DNA of 41,213 nucleotides from Collinsella vaginalis (GTDB taxonomy: Bacteria; Actinomycetota; Coriobacteriia; Coriobacteriales; Coriobacteriaceae). Position numbers and translations under genes: made by a program. The stretch covers positions 800,346 to 841,558 of the forward strand of contig NZ_LT838843.1 in the NCBI RefSeq assembly GCF_900176655.1, given 5' to 3'. The notes under the pieces are model-generated. The model was not told the origin of the DNA. It ran no database searches and saw only the letters and a program-made list of their open reading frames with translations. Positions 30,283 through 38,949 of this stretch are shown piece by piece (the stretch's first letter is position 1; each line of letters begins with the position of its first letter).

Positions 30283-33200
30283 ATGGATGAGATCACGCTG
30301 GGCGCTGATACCGAGAGTCCGTCCTGCGGGTGCGCCGCCGATCAGGGCTGCGGCTGCGGCGGATCGGACGCCGCGGGCGCGTGCTGCGGCACCGCGTCGG
30401 CCCCCGCCGAGGACGAGGTCCCAATCGAGGACACTGTCACGGAGCCTGCCCTCTGGTATCCCGAGCGCGCCAAGGGCCCGCTCCACCTCGGCGTCGACGT
30501 CGGCTCTACCACGGTCAAGCTCGCCGTCCTGAACGATGACAACGAGATCGTCTACGCCAAGTACCAGCGCCACCACACCGACGTGCGTGCCTGCGCCCGC
30601 GACCTCTTCGCCGGCGCGGTCAAGCTCCTGCCCGACACGGCCATGACCTGTGCCATCACCGGTTCGGGCGGCATGCTCCTCTCGCAGTGGCTCTCGCTTG
30701 AGTTCGTCCAGGAGGTCATCGCGAGCAAGCGCGCCGTGGCGGCCCTGATCCCCGAGACCGACGTGGCCATCGAGCTCGGCGGCGAGGACGCCAAGATCAT
30801 CTACTTCGACTCCGGTATCGAGCAGCGCATGAACGGCACCTGCGCCGGCGGCACGGGCGCGTTCATCGACCAGATGGCGGCCCTCCTCCACACCGACGCC
30901 TCCGGCCTGAACGAGCTGGCGAAGAGCGCCACGAACATCTACCCCATCGCGAGCCGTTGCGGCGTCTTCGCCAAGACCGACGTGCAGCCGCTCCTGAACG
31001 AGGGCGCCCGCCCTGAGGACGTGGCGGCGAGCATCTTCCAGGCCGTGGTCACCCAGACCATCTCCGGCCTCGCCTGCGGCCGCCCCATCCGCGGGCACGT
31101 GGCCTTCCTCGGCGGCCCGCTCCAGTACCTCTCGGAGCTCCGCCACCGCTTCAACCTCACGCTCGAGCTCGATGAGGCCCACCGCATCGTGCCGGAGAAC
31201 GCCCACCTCTTCGTGGCATCCGGCGCCGCCATGGCACACGAGTCCGAGAAGCTCACCACGTTCGAGGAGCTCATCGACGCGATCGACGGCCTCGGCGACA
31301 CCCAGGGCTCCGAGGTCGCGCGCTTGGAGCCGCTCTTCGCCGATGGGGCCGCCTACGTTGCCTTCAAGGAGCGCCATGACCGCGAGGTCGTGCCCCGCGG
31401 CGACCTCGCGAGCTACACGGGAGGGCGCGTCTTCATCGGCCTCGACGCCGGTTCCACCACGATGAAGGCCGCTATGGTGGGGGAGGACGGCCAGCTCCTC
31501 CACACCTGGTACGGCAGCAACAACGGCGACATCCTGGGCACCGCGAAGACCATCATGGCCGACTTCTACGCGCACCTGCCCGAGGGTGCCAAGATCGGGC
31601 ACGTCACCACCACCGGCTACGGCGAGGCCCTGCTCATCGAGGCGCTCAAAGCGGACTCCGGCGAGATCGAGACCGTCGCTCACCTGCGCGGCTCCAAGGC
31701 CTTCCTCCCCGGCGTCGAGTTCATCCTCGATATCGGCGGCCAGGATATGAAGTGTCTGCGCGTGCGTGACGGCGTGATCGAGCACATCATGCTGAACGAG
31801 GCCTGCTCGTCGGGCTGCGGCAGCTTCATCGAGAGCTTCGCGGTGTCCATGAACATGGATGTACGCGCCTTCGCTGAAGCGGCGACTGGCGCCACCGCCC
31901 CGGTCGACCTTGGCAGCCGCTGCACGGTCTTCATGAACTCCCGCGTGAAGCAGGCGCAGAAGGAGGGCGCGACCGTGGGCGACATCGCCGCCGGCCTCTC
32001 GTACTCCGTCATCAAGAACGCCCTGTTCAAGGTCATCAAACTACGCGATCCCAAGGAGATCGGCACCCAGGTGATCGTCCAGGGCGGCACCTTCATGTCC
32101 GACGCCACCCTGCGCGCCTTCGAGCTCCTGACCGGTGTCGATGCGGTGCGTCCCGACATCGCCGGCTGCATGGGCGCCTACGGCGCGGCCCTGCTCGCCC
32201 GTGACCGCGCCGGCGCAGACGGCCTCTCGACCGTGCTTCCCGCCGATGAGATCGCGCACCTGACCGTGACCCAGCGCCATGCGCGCTGCGGGCTCTGCTC
32301 GAACAACTGCCAGCTCACGATCAACGACTTCGGCGGCAAGCGCCGTTTCATCACCGGCAACCGCTGCGAAAAGGGTGCCGGCAACCGTCGTCGCAAGACC
32401 CAGGCGCCGAATCTCTTCGCCGAGAAGAACAAGCTCATCTTCGACCGTCCGGCGCTCTCAGAGGACGAGGCGATCCGCGGCACCGTCGGTCTGCCGCGCG
32501 CTCTCAACATGTACGAGAACTACCCCTTCTGGCACACCTTCTTCACGCGCCTGGGCTTCCGCGTGGTCCTCTCCGACAACTCGAGCAAGAAGGTCTACGA
32601 GGCCGGTATCGAGTCCATGCCGAGTGAGTCCGTCTGCTATCCGGCCAAGCTCTCCCACGGCCACATCATGAACCTGATCGAGAAGGACCCCGACTTCATC
32701 TGGATGCCCTGCGTGCGCTGGGAGCGCAAGGAGGATCCCACGGCGGGCAACTGCTACAACTGCCCCATCGTGATGAGTTACCCGACGGCGCTTGGCCTGA
32801 ACATCGAGGAGATCGTCCAGGGAGACGTCGAGTTCCTCTACCCCTTCGTGCCCTATCACGACAAGGTTGAGCTCAAGCGCCGCCTGTACCAGATCCTCGT
32901 CGAGGACCGCACCCGCGATGCCGAGGCCGGCCGCGGCCGTGTGCGCGGCCCCAAGCTCACGCGGTCCGAGATCAACGCTGCGGTGAACGCTGCCTTCGAG
33001 GAGGACGCCGCCTTCCATGAGCGGATCCAGACGATGGGCGAGAAGACCATGCGGTGGATCGAGGAGCACGGCGGCCACGGCATCGTGCTCGCCGGCCGCC
33101 CCTACCACAACGACCCCGAGATCAACCACGCCCTCCCCGAGCTCATCACCTCGTTCGGTTTTGCGGTGCTCACCGAGGACTCCGTGGCGCACCTGGTCAA

Positions 33201-35034
33201 GCCCGAGCGCCCGATTCGCGTCGTCGACCAGTGGATGTACCACTCGCGCCTCTACGCGGCGGCCCGGTTCGTGACCATGCGCAACGACCTCGACCTGATC
33301 CAGATGAACTCCTTCGGCTGCGGCCTCGACGCCCTCACCACCGACCAGGTGCAGGAGATCCTCGAGTCCTCCGGCAAGATCTACACGGTGCTGAAGATCG
33401 ACGAGGTCTCGAACCTCGGCGCGGCGCGCATCCGCATCCGGTCGCTCATGGCGGCCCTGAAGGATCAAGCGGCCGAGCGTCAGGCGACCGCTGAGGCGGC
33501 CGGCAGCGCCTACCGCGTGGGCGAGGCGGCCCCCGTGTCCCCTTCGGTCGAGGCCCCTGCCTTCGCCACCCACAAGTACGCCCTCTCAGCCCAGCGCAAG
33601 AGCGAGAGCGCGGCTTGGCAGAAGGTGCCCTTCACCGAGGAGATGAAGGAGGCGGGCTACACCATCCTCTGCCCGCAGATGGCGCCCATCCACTTCGACC
33701 TCATCAAGGAGGTCTTCCGCGCCTCCGGCTACAACCTGGAGCTCCTGCCCTCCACCGACCGCGGGGCCGTCGAGGCGGGTCTGCGCTACGTCAACAACGA
33801 CATCTGCTACCCGTCGATCCTCGTGACCGGCCAGATCATGGAGGCCATCGAGAGCGGGCGCTACGACCTCACCAAGACGGCCGTGGTCATCTCGCAGACC
33901 GGCGGTGGCTGCCGCGCGACCAACTACATCGCGCTCATCCGCAAGGCCCTGCGTGACGCCGGCCATCCCGAGATCCCGGTCATCTCGCTCTCGGCGGTCA
34001 AGCTCGACGAGCAGAACCCCGGTTTCAAGCTGACGGTCCCGATGCTCAAAGCCGCCGTCTACAGCGTGCTCTTCGGCGACGTCATGATGCAGATGCTCTA
34101 CCGCTGCCGTCCCTATGAGGCGGAGCCGGGCGCCGCTGAGGCATTGTTCGAGGAGTACATGGCCCAAGCTCGCGAGCTCGCCCCGCGCTTCACGCGTCGG
34201 AGCTTCACCAAGCTCGCCCGCGCGGCCATCAACGCCTTCGACACGATGCCGCTGGTGGGCGAGGGCACCAAGCCGCGCGTGGGCGTGGTCGGCGAGATCC
34301 TGGTGAAGTTCCACCCCACGGCGAACAACCACGTGGTGGACGTCATCGAGAGCGAGGGCTGCGAGGCCGTCGTGCCGGGTCTCCTCGACTTCTTCCTCTA
34401 CTCCATGAGCAACGCGACCCTGCAGAAGGATGAGCTCGGCAGCTCGGTGGGGCAGCGTGCCGCCATGGACGGGGTCATGGGTCTGGTCGACTGGATGCGC
34501 AAGCCCGTCGACGAGCTCCTGGAGCGGAGCGCGCGCTTCGAGCGGCCCGAGCCGATCTCCGTCATGGCGGAGAAGGCACAGACGGTGCTGTCACTCTGCA
34601 ACAATATGGGCGAGGGTTGGCTGCTCACGGCGGAGATGCTCGACCTCATCGATCACGGCGCGCCGAACATCATCTGCACGCAGCCCTTCGCCTGCCTCCC
34701 GAACCACGTGGTGGGCAAGGCCGTGATCAAGCAGCTGCGGCGGATGCACCCGGAGAGCAACATCGTGGCTGTGGACTACGATCCCGGCGCATCCGAGGCG
34801 AACCAGCTGAACCGCATCAAGCTTATGATCTCGGTGGCCAAGGAGAACCTGCGCGCCGGCCGTGGGTTCACGATGGAGAGCGTGAAGCCGCTTGTGCGGG
34901 ATGCGGTTGACTCGCGTCTGCGTGCGTCGCACGGCGGGGCCGGCGAGGGCGCGAGCTGCGGTGGCAGCTGCGGCGCTTTCGGCGACGACGCCGTCGCGCA
35001 GGTGGCCGAACGCCTCGGCCGCGGCGTGCGGTAG
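30283..35034 (+). CDS. Acyl-CoA dehydratase activase fusion (two activase modules + DUF2229 + HgdB-like region)
   Basis: A 1583-residue protein. A Cys-rich N-terminus (Cys15, 17, 23, 25, 34, 35) is followed by two BcrAD/BadFG-type ATPase modules. The first (about 66-325) begins LGVDVGSTTVKLAVL; its Fe-S cysteines are Cys187 and Cys226. The second (about 383-650) begins IGLDAGSTTMKAAMV; its cysteines are Cys508 and Cys547. Both pairs are 39 residues apart, as in the HgdC activator. A DUF2229 region follows (about 690-900, with SVCYPAKLSHGH and GNCYNCP), then an HgdB-like region (about 1130-1450, with NDICYPSILVTGQIMEA and GGGCRATNYI). The C-terminus has a SCGGSCG motif. Such activases use ATP to send low-potential electrons to 2-hydroxyacyl-CoA dehydratases or related reductases. 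No dehydratase genes are adjacent; the substrate is unknown. Confidence 0.88.
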   Translation: MDEITLGADTESPSCGCAADQGCGCGGSDAAGACCGTASAPAEDEVPIEDTVTEPALWYPERAKGPLHLGVDVGSTTVKLAVLNDDNEIVYAKYQRHHTDVRACARDLFAGAVKLLPDTAMTCAITGSGGMLLSQWLSLEFVQEVIASKRAVAALIPETDVAIELGGEDAKIIYFDSGIEQRMNGTCAGGTGAFIDQMAALLHTDASGLNELAKSATNIYPIASRCGVFAKTDVQPLLNEGARPEDVAASIFQAVVTQTISGLACGRPIRGHVAFLGGPLQYLSELRHRFNLTLELDEAHRIVPENAHLFVASGAAMAHESEKLTTFEELIDAIDGLGDTQGSEVARLEPLFADGAAYVAFKERHDREVVPRGDLASYTGGRVFIGLDAGSTTMKAAMVGEDGQLLHTWYGSNNGDILGTAKTIMADFYAHLPEGAKIGHVTTTGYGEALLIEALKADSGEIETVAHLRGSKAFLPGVEFILDIGGQDMKCLRVRDGVIEHIMLNEACSSGCGSFIESFAVSMNMDVRAFAEAATGATAPVDLGSRCTVFMNSRVKQAQKEGATVGDIAAGLSYSVIKNALFKVIKLRDPKEIGTQVIVQGGTFMSDATLRAFELLTGVDAVRPDIAGCMGAYGAALLARDRAGADGLSTVLPADEIAHLTVTQRHARCGLCSNNCQLTINDFGGKRRFITGNRCEKGAGNRRRKTQAPNLFAEKNKLIFDRPALSEDEAIRGTVGLPRALNMYENYPFWHTFFTRLGFRVVLSDNSSKKVYEAGIESMPSESVCYPAKLSHGHIMNLIEKDPDFIWMPCVRWERKEDPTAGNCYNCPIVMSYPTALGLNIEEIVQGDVEFLYPFVPYHDKVELKRRLYQILVEDRTRDAEAGRGRVRGPKLTRSEINAAVNAAFEEDAAFHERIQTMGEKTMRWIEEHGGHGIVLAGRPYHNDPEINHALPELITSFGFAVLTEDSVAHLVKPERPIRVVDQWMYHSRLYAAARFVTMRNDLDLIQMNSFGCGLDALTTDQVQEILESSGKIYTVLKIDEVSNLGAARIRIRSLMAALKDQAAERQATAEAAGSAYRVGEAAPVSPSVEAPAFATHKYALSAQRKSESAAWQKVPFTEEMKEAGYTILCPQMAPIHFDLIKEVFRASGYNLELLPSTDRGAVEAGLRYVNNDICYPSILVTGQIMEAIESGRYDLTKTAVVISQTGGGCRATNYIALIRKALRDAGHPEIPVISLSAVKLDEQNPGFKLTVPMLKAAVYSVLFGDVMMQMLYRCRPYEAEPGAAEALFEEYMAQARELAPRFTRRSFTKLARAAINAFDTMPLVGEGTKPRVGVVGEILVKFHPTANNHVVDVIESEGCEAVVPGLLDFFLYSMSNATLQKDELGSSVGQRAAMDGVMGLVDWMRKPVDELLERSARFERPEPISVMAEKAQTVLSLCNNMGEGWLLTAEMLDLIDHGAPNIICTQPFACLPNHVVGKAVIKQLRRMHPESNIVAVDYDPGASEANQLNRIKLMISVAKENLRAGRGFTMESVKPLVRDAVDSRLRASHGGAGEGASCGGSCGAFGDDAVAQVAERLGRGVR

Positions 35035-35181
35035 GGGAGCTCGCGGGGGCGCAGACACTCCTGGTGCCCGCGCCCCGAGGTGGCTGCCGCCTCGGATCGA
35101 ACTGCTACCTGTTTGTGATCGTTCCCTCGGGGTACCAGCATGTAGTACCATGTGCCGGTTGTTCAAGCGAAAGGAGCCCTC

Positions 35182-35460
35182 GTGGCTGTAAATGAGAAGC
35201 TGCTCAAGGAAGTTCTTGAGGAGATCCGTCCCAACCTGCAGGCTGACGGTGGCGACATGACCTATCTCGGCGTGGACGACGAGGGCGTCGTCAAGCTCGA
35301 GCTCACGGGCGCCTGCGCCGGATGCCCCATGAGCTCGCTGACCTTAGGCATGGGTATCGAGCGCATCCTGAAGGAGCACGTCCCCGGCGTCACTCGCGTC
35401 GAGGCCGTCAACGATGACGGTGCCGCGTCCGACCTCTACGACGAGTACGCGCCGTTCTAA
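35182..35460 (+). CDS. NifU C-terminal domain (NfuA-like) Fe-S scaffold
   Basis: A 92-residue protein made of one NifU C-terminal domain. VLEEIRPNLQADGGDMTYLGVDDEGVVKLELTGACAGCPMS contains the CxxC cluster ligands Cys45 and Cys48. Such stand-alone proteins assemble or carry [4Fe-4S] clusters for apo-proteins. The gene follows the large activase, itself an Fe-S protein, on the same strand after 147 bp. The GTG start at 35182 is fixed by AAAGGAG six bases upstream; an earlier in-frame ATG at 35152 has no ribosome site. Confidence 0.9.
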   Translation: MAVNEKLLKEVLEEIRPNLQADGGDMTYLGVDDEGVVKLELTGACAGCPMSSLTLGMGIERILKEHVPGVTRVEAVNDDGAASDLYDEYAPF

Positions 35461-35480
35461 GCGCTGAGGGGGCGGTTCGC

Positions 35481-35945
35481 ATGGAGACGCAGGGGGAGAG
35501 AGGGCCGGTGGCGGCCGGCGGTATGTCGGTGCCCGCCATATCGAAGCCCGGTGCAAGGATTCTTAATACGGGTGCCGCGCCCTCGTTCGACCCCGCGTCC
35601 TCCGACGTTCGCGCCCGCGACCTCCAGCTGAACGATCCACGCGGCGAGGACGGCGTGATCAAGTGCTGGACCGTGCGCGGCTGCACCGGGCTCTGGGGCC
35701 CCACGGGTAACTACATGGAGCTCGACTGCCCCCACAACGTGCCCGACCGCTACTCGCCGTGTCCCGGGACCTGCGCCTTCACCCATTGCCAGCGTCCCTG
35801 GCACGAGGACGCGACCTCCTTGGACGACCTCCTCGATCCCGATGTGGACCGTCTCGCGGCCATCAAGGAGGAGTGCCGTCACTGCCTCCATTTCATCCGG
35901 CGCGGACCGCGCGCCCATGCGCACCAGGAAGGCACGGCATGCTGA
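35481..35945 (+). CDS. Small Cys-rich protein of unknown function
   Basis: A 154-residue soluble protein with nine Cys, eight of them in a central block (about residues 62-135): KCWTVRGCTGLWG, LDCPHNVPDRYSPCPGTCAFTHCQRPWH and EECRHCLHFI. Cys spacing suggests a metal or Fe-S cluster site. The N-terminal 55 residues look disordered. GAGGGGGCG precedes the ATG. It lies between the NfuA-like gene and lgt, and its last codons overlap the lgt start, so expression is coupled. I do not recognise the family. Confidence 0.75.
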   Translation: METQGERGPVAAGGMSVPAISKPGARILNTGAAPSFDPASSDVRARDLQLNDPRGEDGVIKCWTVRGCTGLWGPTGNYMELDCPHNVPDRYSPCPGTCAFTHCQRPWHEDATSLDDLLDPDVDRLAAIKEECRHCLHFIRRGPRAHAHQEGTAC

Positions 35946-36766
35946 ACGAGCTCTACCACGCCCTTGATCCGGTGGCCTTCTCCGCGGGGCCCATCACCAT
36001 CTACTGGTACGGCATCGCCTACATCGTCGGGGCGGTTCTCACTGGCGTGGTCATGTACCGCACGCAGCGCCGCTGGGGGCTGGGCCTCACCATCGAGGAC
36101 ATCTGGGTGGTCGTGACGGGGATCGTGTTCGGCCTCATCATCGGCGCGCGCCTGTTCTACCTGGTCTTCTATGGCAACGGACTCCTGTTCTACCTGCAGA
36201 ACCCCCTGCAGATCATCGCCGTCAACCAAGGCGGGATGAGCTTCCACGGAGGCCTCGTGGGCGGTGTCATCGGAGGCGTGCTCGCCTGTCGGTCAGCGGG
36301 TCTCTCCGCCTGGACCATCGCCGACCTCGCCGTTTGCGGCGCGCCACTTGCGCTCGCGATCGGTCGGTGCGCCAACTTCGTGAACGGCGAGCTCTGGGGC
36401 AAACCCACCGATCTGCCCTGGGGCGTGGTGTTCGGCGGCGCGGCGGGGGATGTCGCCCGGCATCCGAGCCAGCTCTATGAGGCCCTGCTCGAGGGCATCG
36501 TCCTTTTCACGGTCCTGCAGATCATGAGCCGGCGCCCCAAGCTTCCGCCCCAAGGCGCCTTCATGGGCGTCTTCGTGCTCGGATACGGTATCGCCCGCAT
36601 CCTCGTCGAGTTCGTGCGCGTGCCCGACGCGCAGCTCGGCTACCTCTTCGGTGGCGTGGTGACGATGGGGCAGATCCTGAGCCTCCCGCTCGTTCTCATC
36701 GGCATCGGCCTGCTCGTCTACGCCTATCGCGCCGACCGTCCCCAACGCGGCCATCTGACCGACTGA
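35939..36766 (+). CDS. lgt: Prolipoprotein diacylglyceryl transferase
   Basis: A 275-residue polytopic membrane enzyme that transfers diacylglycerol from phosphatidylglycerol to the lipobox Cys of prelipoproteins. Lgt motifs: YWYGIAYIVG (22-31), GARLFYLVFY, GGMSFHGGLVGG (98-109, catalytic His103), and GRCANFVNGELWG (142-154), corresponding to the GRIGNFIN-type signature. RHPSQLYEALLEG follows, and FVRVPDAQLGYLFG near the C-terminus. The signature Gly before Asn-Phe is Ala. The start at 35939 overlaps the Cys-rich gene by seven bases, with AGGAAGG as ribosome site. Confidence 0.95.
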   Translation: MLNELYHALDPVAFSAGPITIYWYGIAYIVGAVLTGVVMYRTQRRWGLGLTIEDIWVVVTGIVFGLIIGARLFYLVFYGNGLLFYLQNPLQIIAVNQGGMSFHGGLVGGVIGGVLACRSAGLSAWTIADLAVCGAPLALAIGRCANFVNGELWGKPTDLPWGVVFGGAAGDVARHPSQLYEALLEGIVLFTVLQIMSRRPKLPPQGAFMGVFVLGYGIARILVEFVRVPDAQLGYLFGGVVTMGQILSLPLVLIGIGLLVYAYRADRPQRGHLTD

Positions 36767-36907
36767 CGATCTTGAGCGCCCGCCTGTCGCTGTCGCCGGG
36801 GGTGTTGTTGTGAGGGGCGTCCAACGGCCTCGACGGAGCCGCACGGCGCGTCCTGCTCCCCACACGGCGCTCCGTCGCGCCTGAGCTGTGCGAACTCTGC
36901 GTGTTCG

Positions 36908-36936
36908 TTGCGCAGGGCGCGCAATCGGTATATCAT
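36908..36936 (+). promoter_or_regulatory. Candidate promoter of yebC
   Basis: TTGCGC (36908-36913), a 17-bp spacer and TATCAT (36931-36936), giving a start near 36943 and a leader of about 87 bases before the yebC ATG. Confidence 0.45.
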
Positions 36937-37029
36937 CTGCCAACGTCTGACTATAGGGAATGAGGGCACCCGGCGCCTCGATGCCGACGAGCCGAGCCGG
37001 TCCCGCGCATATCTTAGAAGGAGCATCGC

Positions 37030-37836
37030 ATGTCCGGACACTCAAAATGGGCCACAACCAAGCACCGCAAGGGTGCGCAGGACGCCAAGCGTTCCGCGCT
37101 GTTCTCCAAGCTGAGCCGCAACATCACGGTCGCCGCCCGTCTGGGCAACGACCCCAACCCTGAGAACAACGCCAGCCTTGCCGCCGCCGTGGCCAAGGCC
37201 AAGGCGCAGTCCATGCCCAAGGACAAGATCGATTCCGCCATCAAGAAGGCCTTCGGCGCCGGCGCGGACGCCGCGGCCTACGAGAACATCGTCTACGAGG
37301 GCTACGGTCCGGCGGGCGTGGCCGTCTACTGCGAGTGCCTGACCGACAACCGCAACCGCACCGCGGCCGATGTGCGCTCCGCCTTCTCGCACGCGGGCGG
37401 CAACCTCGGCACAGCCGGCTCGGTGGCGTTCCAGTTTGAGCGTCGCGGCCAGGTGGTCGTCTCCAAGCAGATCGTTGACCCCAACGACAAGAAGGAGAAC
37501 CTGATGGCCAACGGGGCCGCAGGTGACGAGGAGGAGTTCATGATGGCCGTCGCCGAGGCCGGCGGCGAGGATTACGAGGACGGCGGCGAGGAGTGGGTCG
37601 TCTGGACCAACCCGGGCGAGCTCATGGCCGTCTCCAAGGGCCTCGAGGAGCAGGGCATCGAGGTCAAGGGCTCCGAGCTCATCATGGTTCCCACCACGCC
37701 GACGGAGGTCTCGCCGAGCGACGCCAAGAAGGTGCAGCGCCTGATCGATCGTCTTGAAGAGCTCGACGACGTCCAGGACGTCTACCACACCATGGACATG
37801 ACCGACGAGGTCATCGCCGCCCTCGAGGAGGAGTAG
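37030..37836 (+). CDS. yebC: YebC/PmpR family protein
   Basis: A 268-residue protein starting MSGHSKWATTKHRKGAQDAKR, the invariant YebC N-terminus (the usual Trp-Ala-Asn/Thr-Ile stretch reads WATTK). ENIVYEGYGPAGVAVYCECLTDNRNRTAADVRSAFSHAGGNLG is the central signature. The C-terminal domain contains DVQDVYHTMDM. An acidic Gly/Glu stretch (about 180-195) is an insertion not found in all members. YebC proteins were described as regulators and more recently as ribosome-associated factors that relieve stalling at proline stretches. GAAGGAG lies seven bases before the ATG. Confidence 0.95.
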   Translation: MSGHSKWATTKHRKGAQDAKRSALFSKLSRNITVAARLGNDPNPENNASLAAAVAKAKAQSMPKDKIDSAIKKAFGAGADAAAYENIVYEGYGPAGVAVYCECLTDNRNRTAADVRSAFSHAGGNLGTAGSVAFQFERRGQVVVSKQIVDPNDKKENLMANGAAGDEEEFMMAVAEAGGEDYEDGGEEWVVWTNPGELMAVSKGLEEQGIEVKGSELIMVPTTPTEVSPSDAKKVQRLIDRLEELDDVQDVYHTMDMTDEVIAALEEE

Positions 37837-37869
37837 GCCGCCGCGCCTCACCTCCACAGGCTGCTCACA

Positions 37870-37902
37870 AGGGGCCGGTTCCGCATGCGCGGGCCGGCCC
37901 CT
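37870..37902 (+). terminator. Hairpin after yebC
   Basis: AGGGGCCGG (37870-37878) pairs perfectly with CCGGCCCCT (37894-37902). There is no T tract, so it may be a weak terminator or an mRNA 3' end structure. Confidence 0.45.
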
Positions 37903-37953
37903 CCTGCGTTCGGGGTAAAATGGTCGGGTGTGGATCCGGGCGAGAGGAGCAGT

Positions 37954-38496
37954 ATGAAGCCGATGGCCAAGGTGGCGGCGATGCTGTACCTGCTGTCCTG
38001 CGCCCTCGTGCTCGGTGCCTTCACAGCCCTGCTCGTAGGCCCCGCGCAAGATCAGGCCGCCTCTCTCATAGAGCGGCAGCCGGCGCGGATCATCCTGCTC
38101 GTATGCATGGGCATCATGGGAATCCAAGCCCTCTACCTGCTGGGGCGCGTGCTCTTCATGCGCCCGGAGCCAATGAGCGTGCGTCCGACGGCCCATCCGG
38201 ACATCGAGGTCGCCCTCGATGCCGTCAGGCACGTGGCGCGTCGCGCGGCGATGGAGGAGGATGTGCTGATCGAGGATGTCTCGACCCGCGTCCGGGGCCG
38301 GTCCCATGAGGGAGTGCTCGTGCGCATCGATGCCATCGACCTCGGAGATCGCAACCTTGCCGCTCTCGCCGCCAAGATCGCGGCCCGGGTGCAGCGCGCC
38401 TGCGAGCACATGCTCGGGGCGCCGGGTGCCACCGTGCGCGTGCGTTTCCTACCTGCTAAGACCACCACGACCACCCGGGAGGCTACCGGTGAGTGA
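37954..38496 (+). CDS. AmaP-like alkaline shock response membrane anchor
   Basis: A 180-residue protein with two N-terminal transmembrane helices (about 5-25 and 47-68), then a soluble domain of about 100 residues that resembles a diverged Asp23 fold (VALDAVRHVARRAAM, NLAALAAKIAARVQRACEHML). This is the layout of AmaP, which anchors Asp23 to the membrane in Firmicutes. The next two genes are DUF2273 and Asp23, completing the known trio. The ATG at 37954 follows GAGAGGAG. Its stop overlaps the next start by eight bases. Confidence 0.82.
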   Translation: MKPMAKVAAMLYLLSCALVLGAFTALLVGPAQDQAASLIERQPARIILLVCMGIMGIQALYLLGRVLFMRPEPMSVRPTAHPDIEVALDAVRHVARRAAMEEDVLIEDVSTRVRGRSHEGVLVRIDAIDLGDRNLAALAAKIAARVQRACEHMLGAPGATVRVRFLPAKTTTTTREATGE

Positions 38497-38935
38497 GAAG
38501 ACATCCAAGGCGCCAAAGCCGGTGATTGAGCAGTCCGCCGACGGCCCGGTGAGCGCGGGCTCCGCGTTCGCGGCGGCTGAGGCCGAGGAGGCATCTCAGA
38601 ATCACGCCACGGCGGATGGCGAGAGCTTCACCGCGGAGGAGAAGGCCGAGGACGCCGTGCACAGTGCCACGTCAGAGGCCGGCGCCTTCCAGAACGCCAC
38701 CTGGGGCTTCATCGAGGGCGTCGGCAAGCGGGCCTGGTCCTATGCGGATGCCCACCCCCACACCGTGCTCTACGGGGCCATCGGCCTCATTCTCGCCATC
38801 CTCATCCTCGTGTTGGGGCTTTGGAGAACCATCGTGATCGCGGTCTTCGTCGGCGTCGGCGCGGGCATCGGACAGATGCGCGACGGCCGCGGGGGCCTGT
38901 ACCGTTTCCTGACACGCCTCTTCGGCGGTCGCTGA
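38489..38935 (+). CDS. DUF2273 small membrane protein with a long N-terminal extension
   Basis: A 148-residue protein. The last 60 residues hold a DUF2273-like region: paired hydrophobic helices (HTVLYGAIGLILAILILVLG and RTIVIAVFVGVGAGIGQ) ending in GRGGLYRFLTRLFGGR. About 85 Ala/Glu-rich residues precede it, whereas most family members are only about 60 residues long. The GTG start follows GGGAGG by six bases. It lies between AmaP-like and Asp23 genes; a role in envelope stress with these is inferred from the family. Confidence 0.8.
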   Translation: MSEKTSKAPKPVIEQSADGPVSAGSAFAAAEAEEASQNHATADGESFTAEEKAEDAVHSATSEAGAFQNATWGFIEGVGKRAWSYADAHPHTVLYGAIGLILAILILVLGLWRTIVIAVFVGVGAGIGQMRDGRGGLYRFLTRLFGGR

Positions 38936-38949
38936 GAAGGGAGCCGACC

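Noticed and set aside
30277..31785. 502-codon minus-strand open frame over the activase gene.
   Set aside because: Low-complexity antisense shadow; plus-strand modules and cysteines are conserved.
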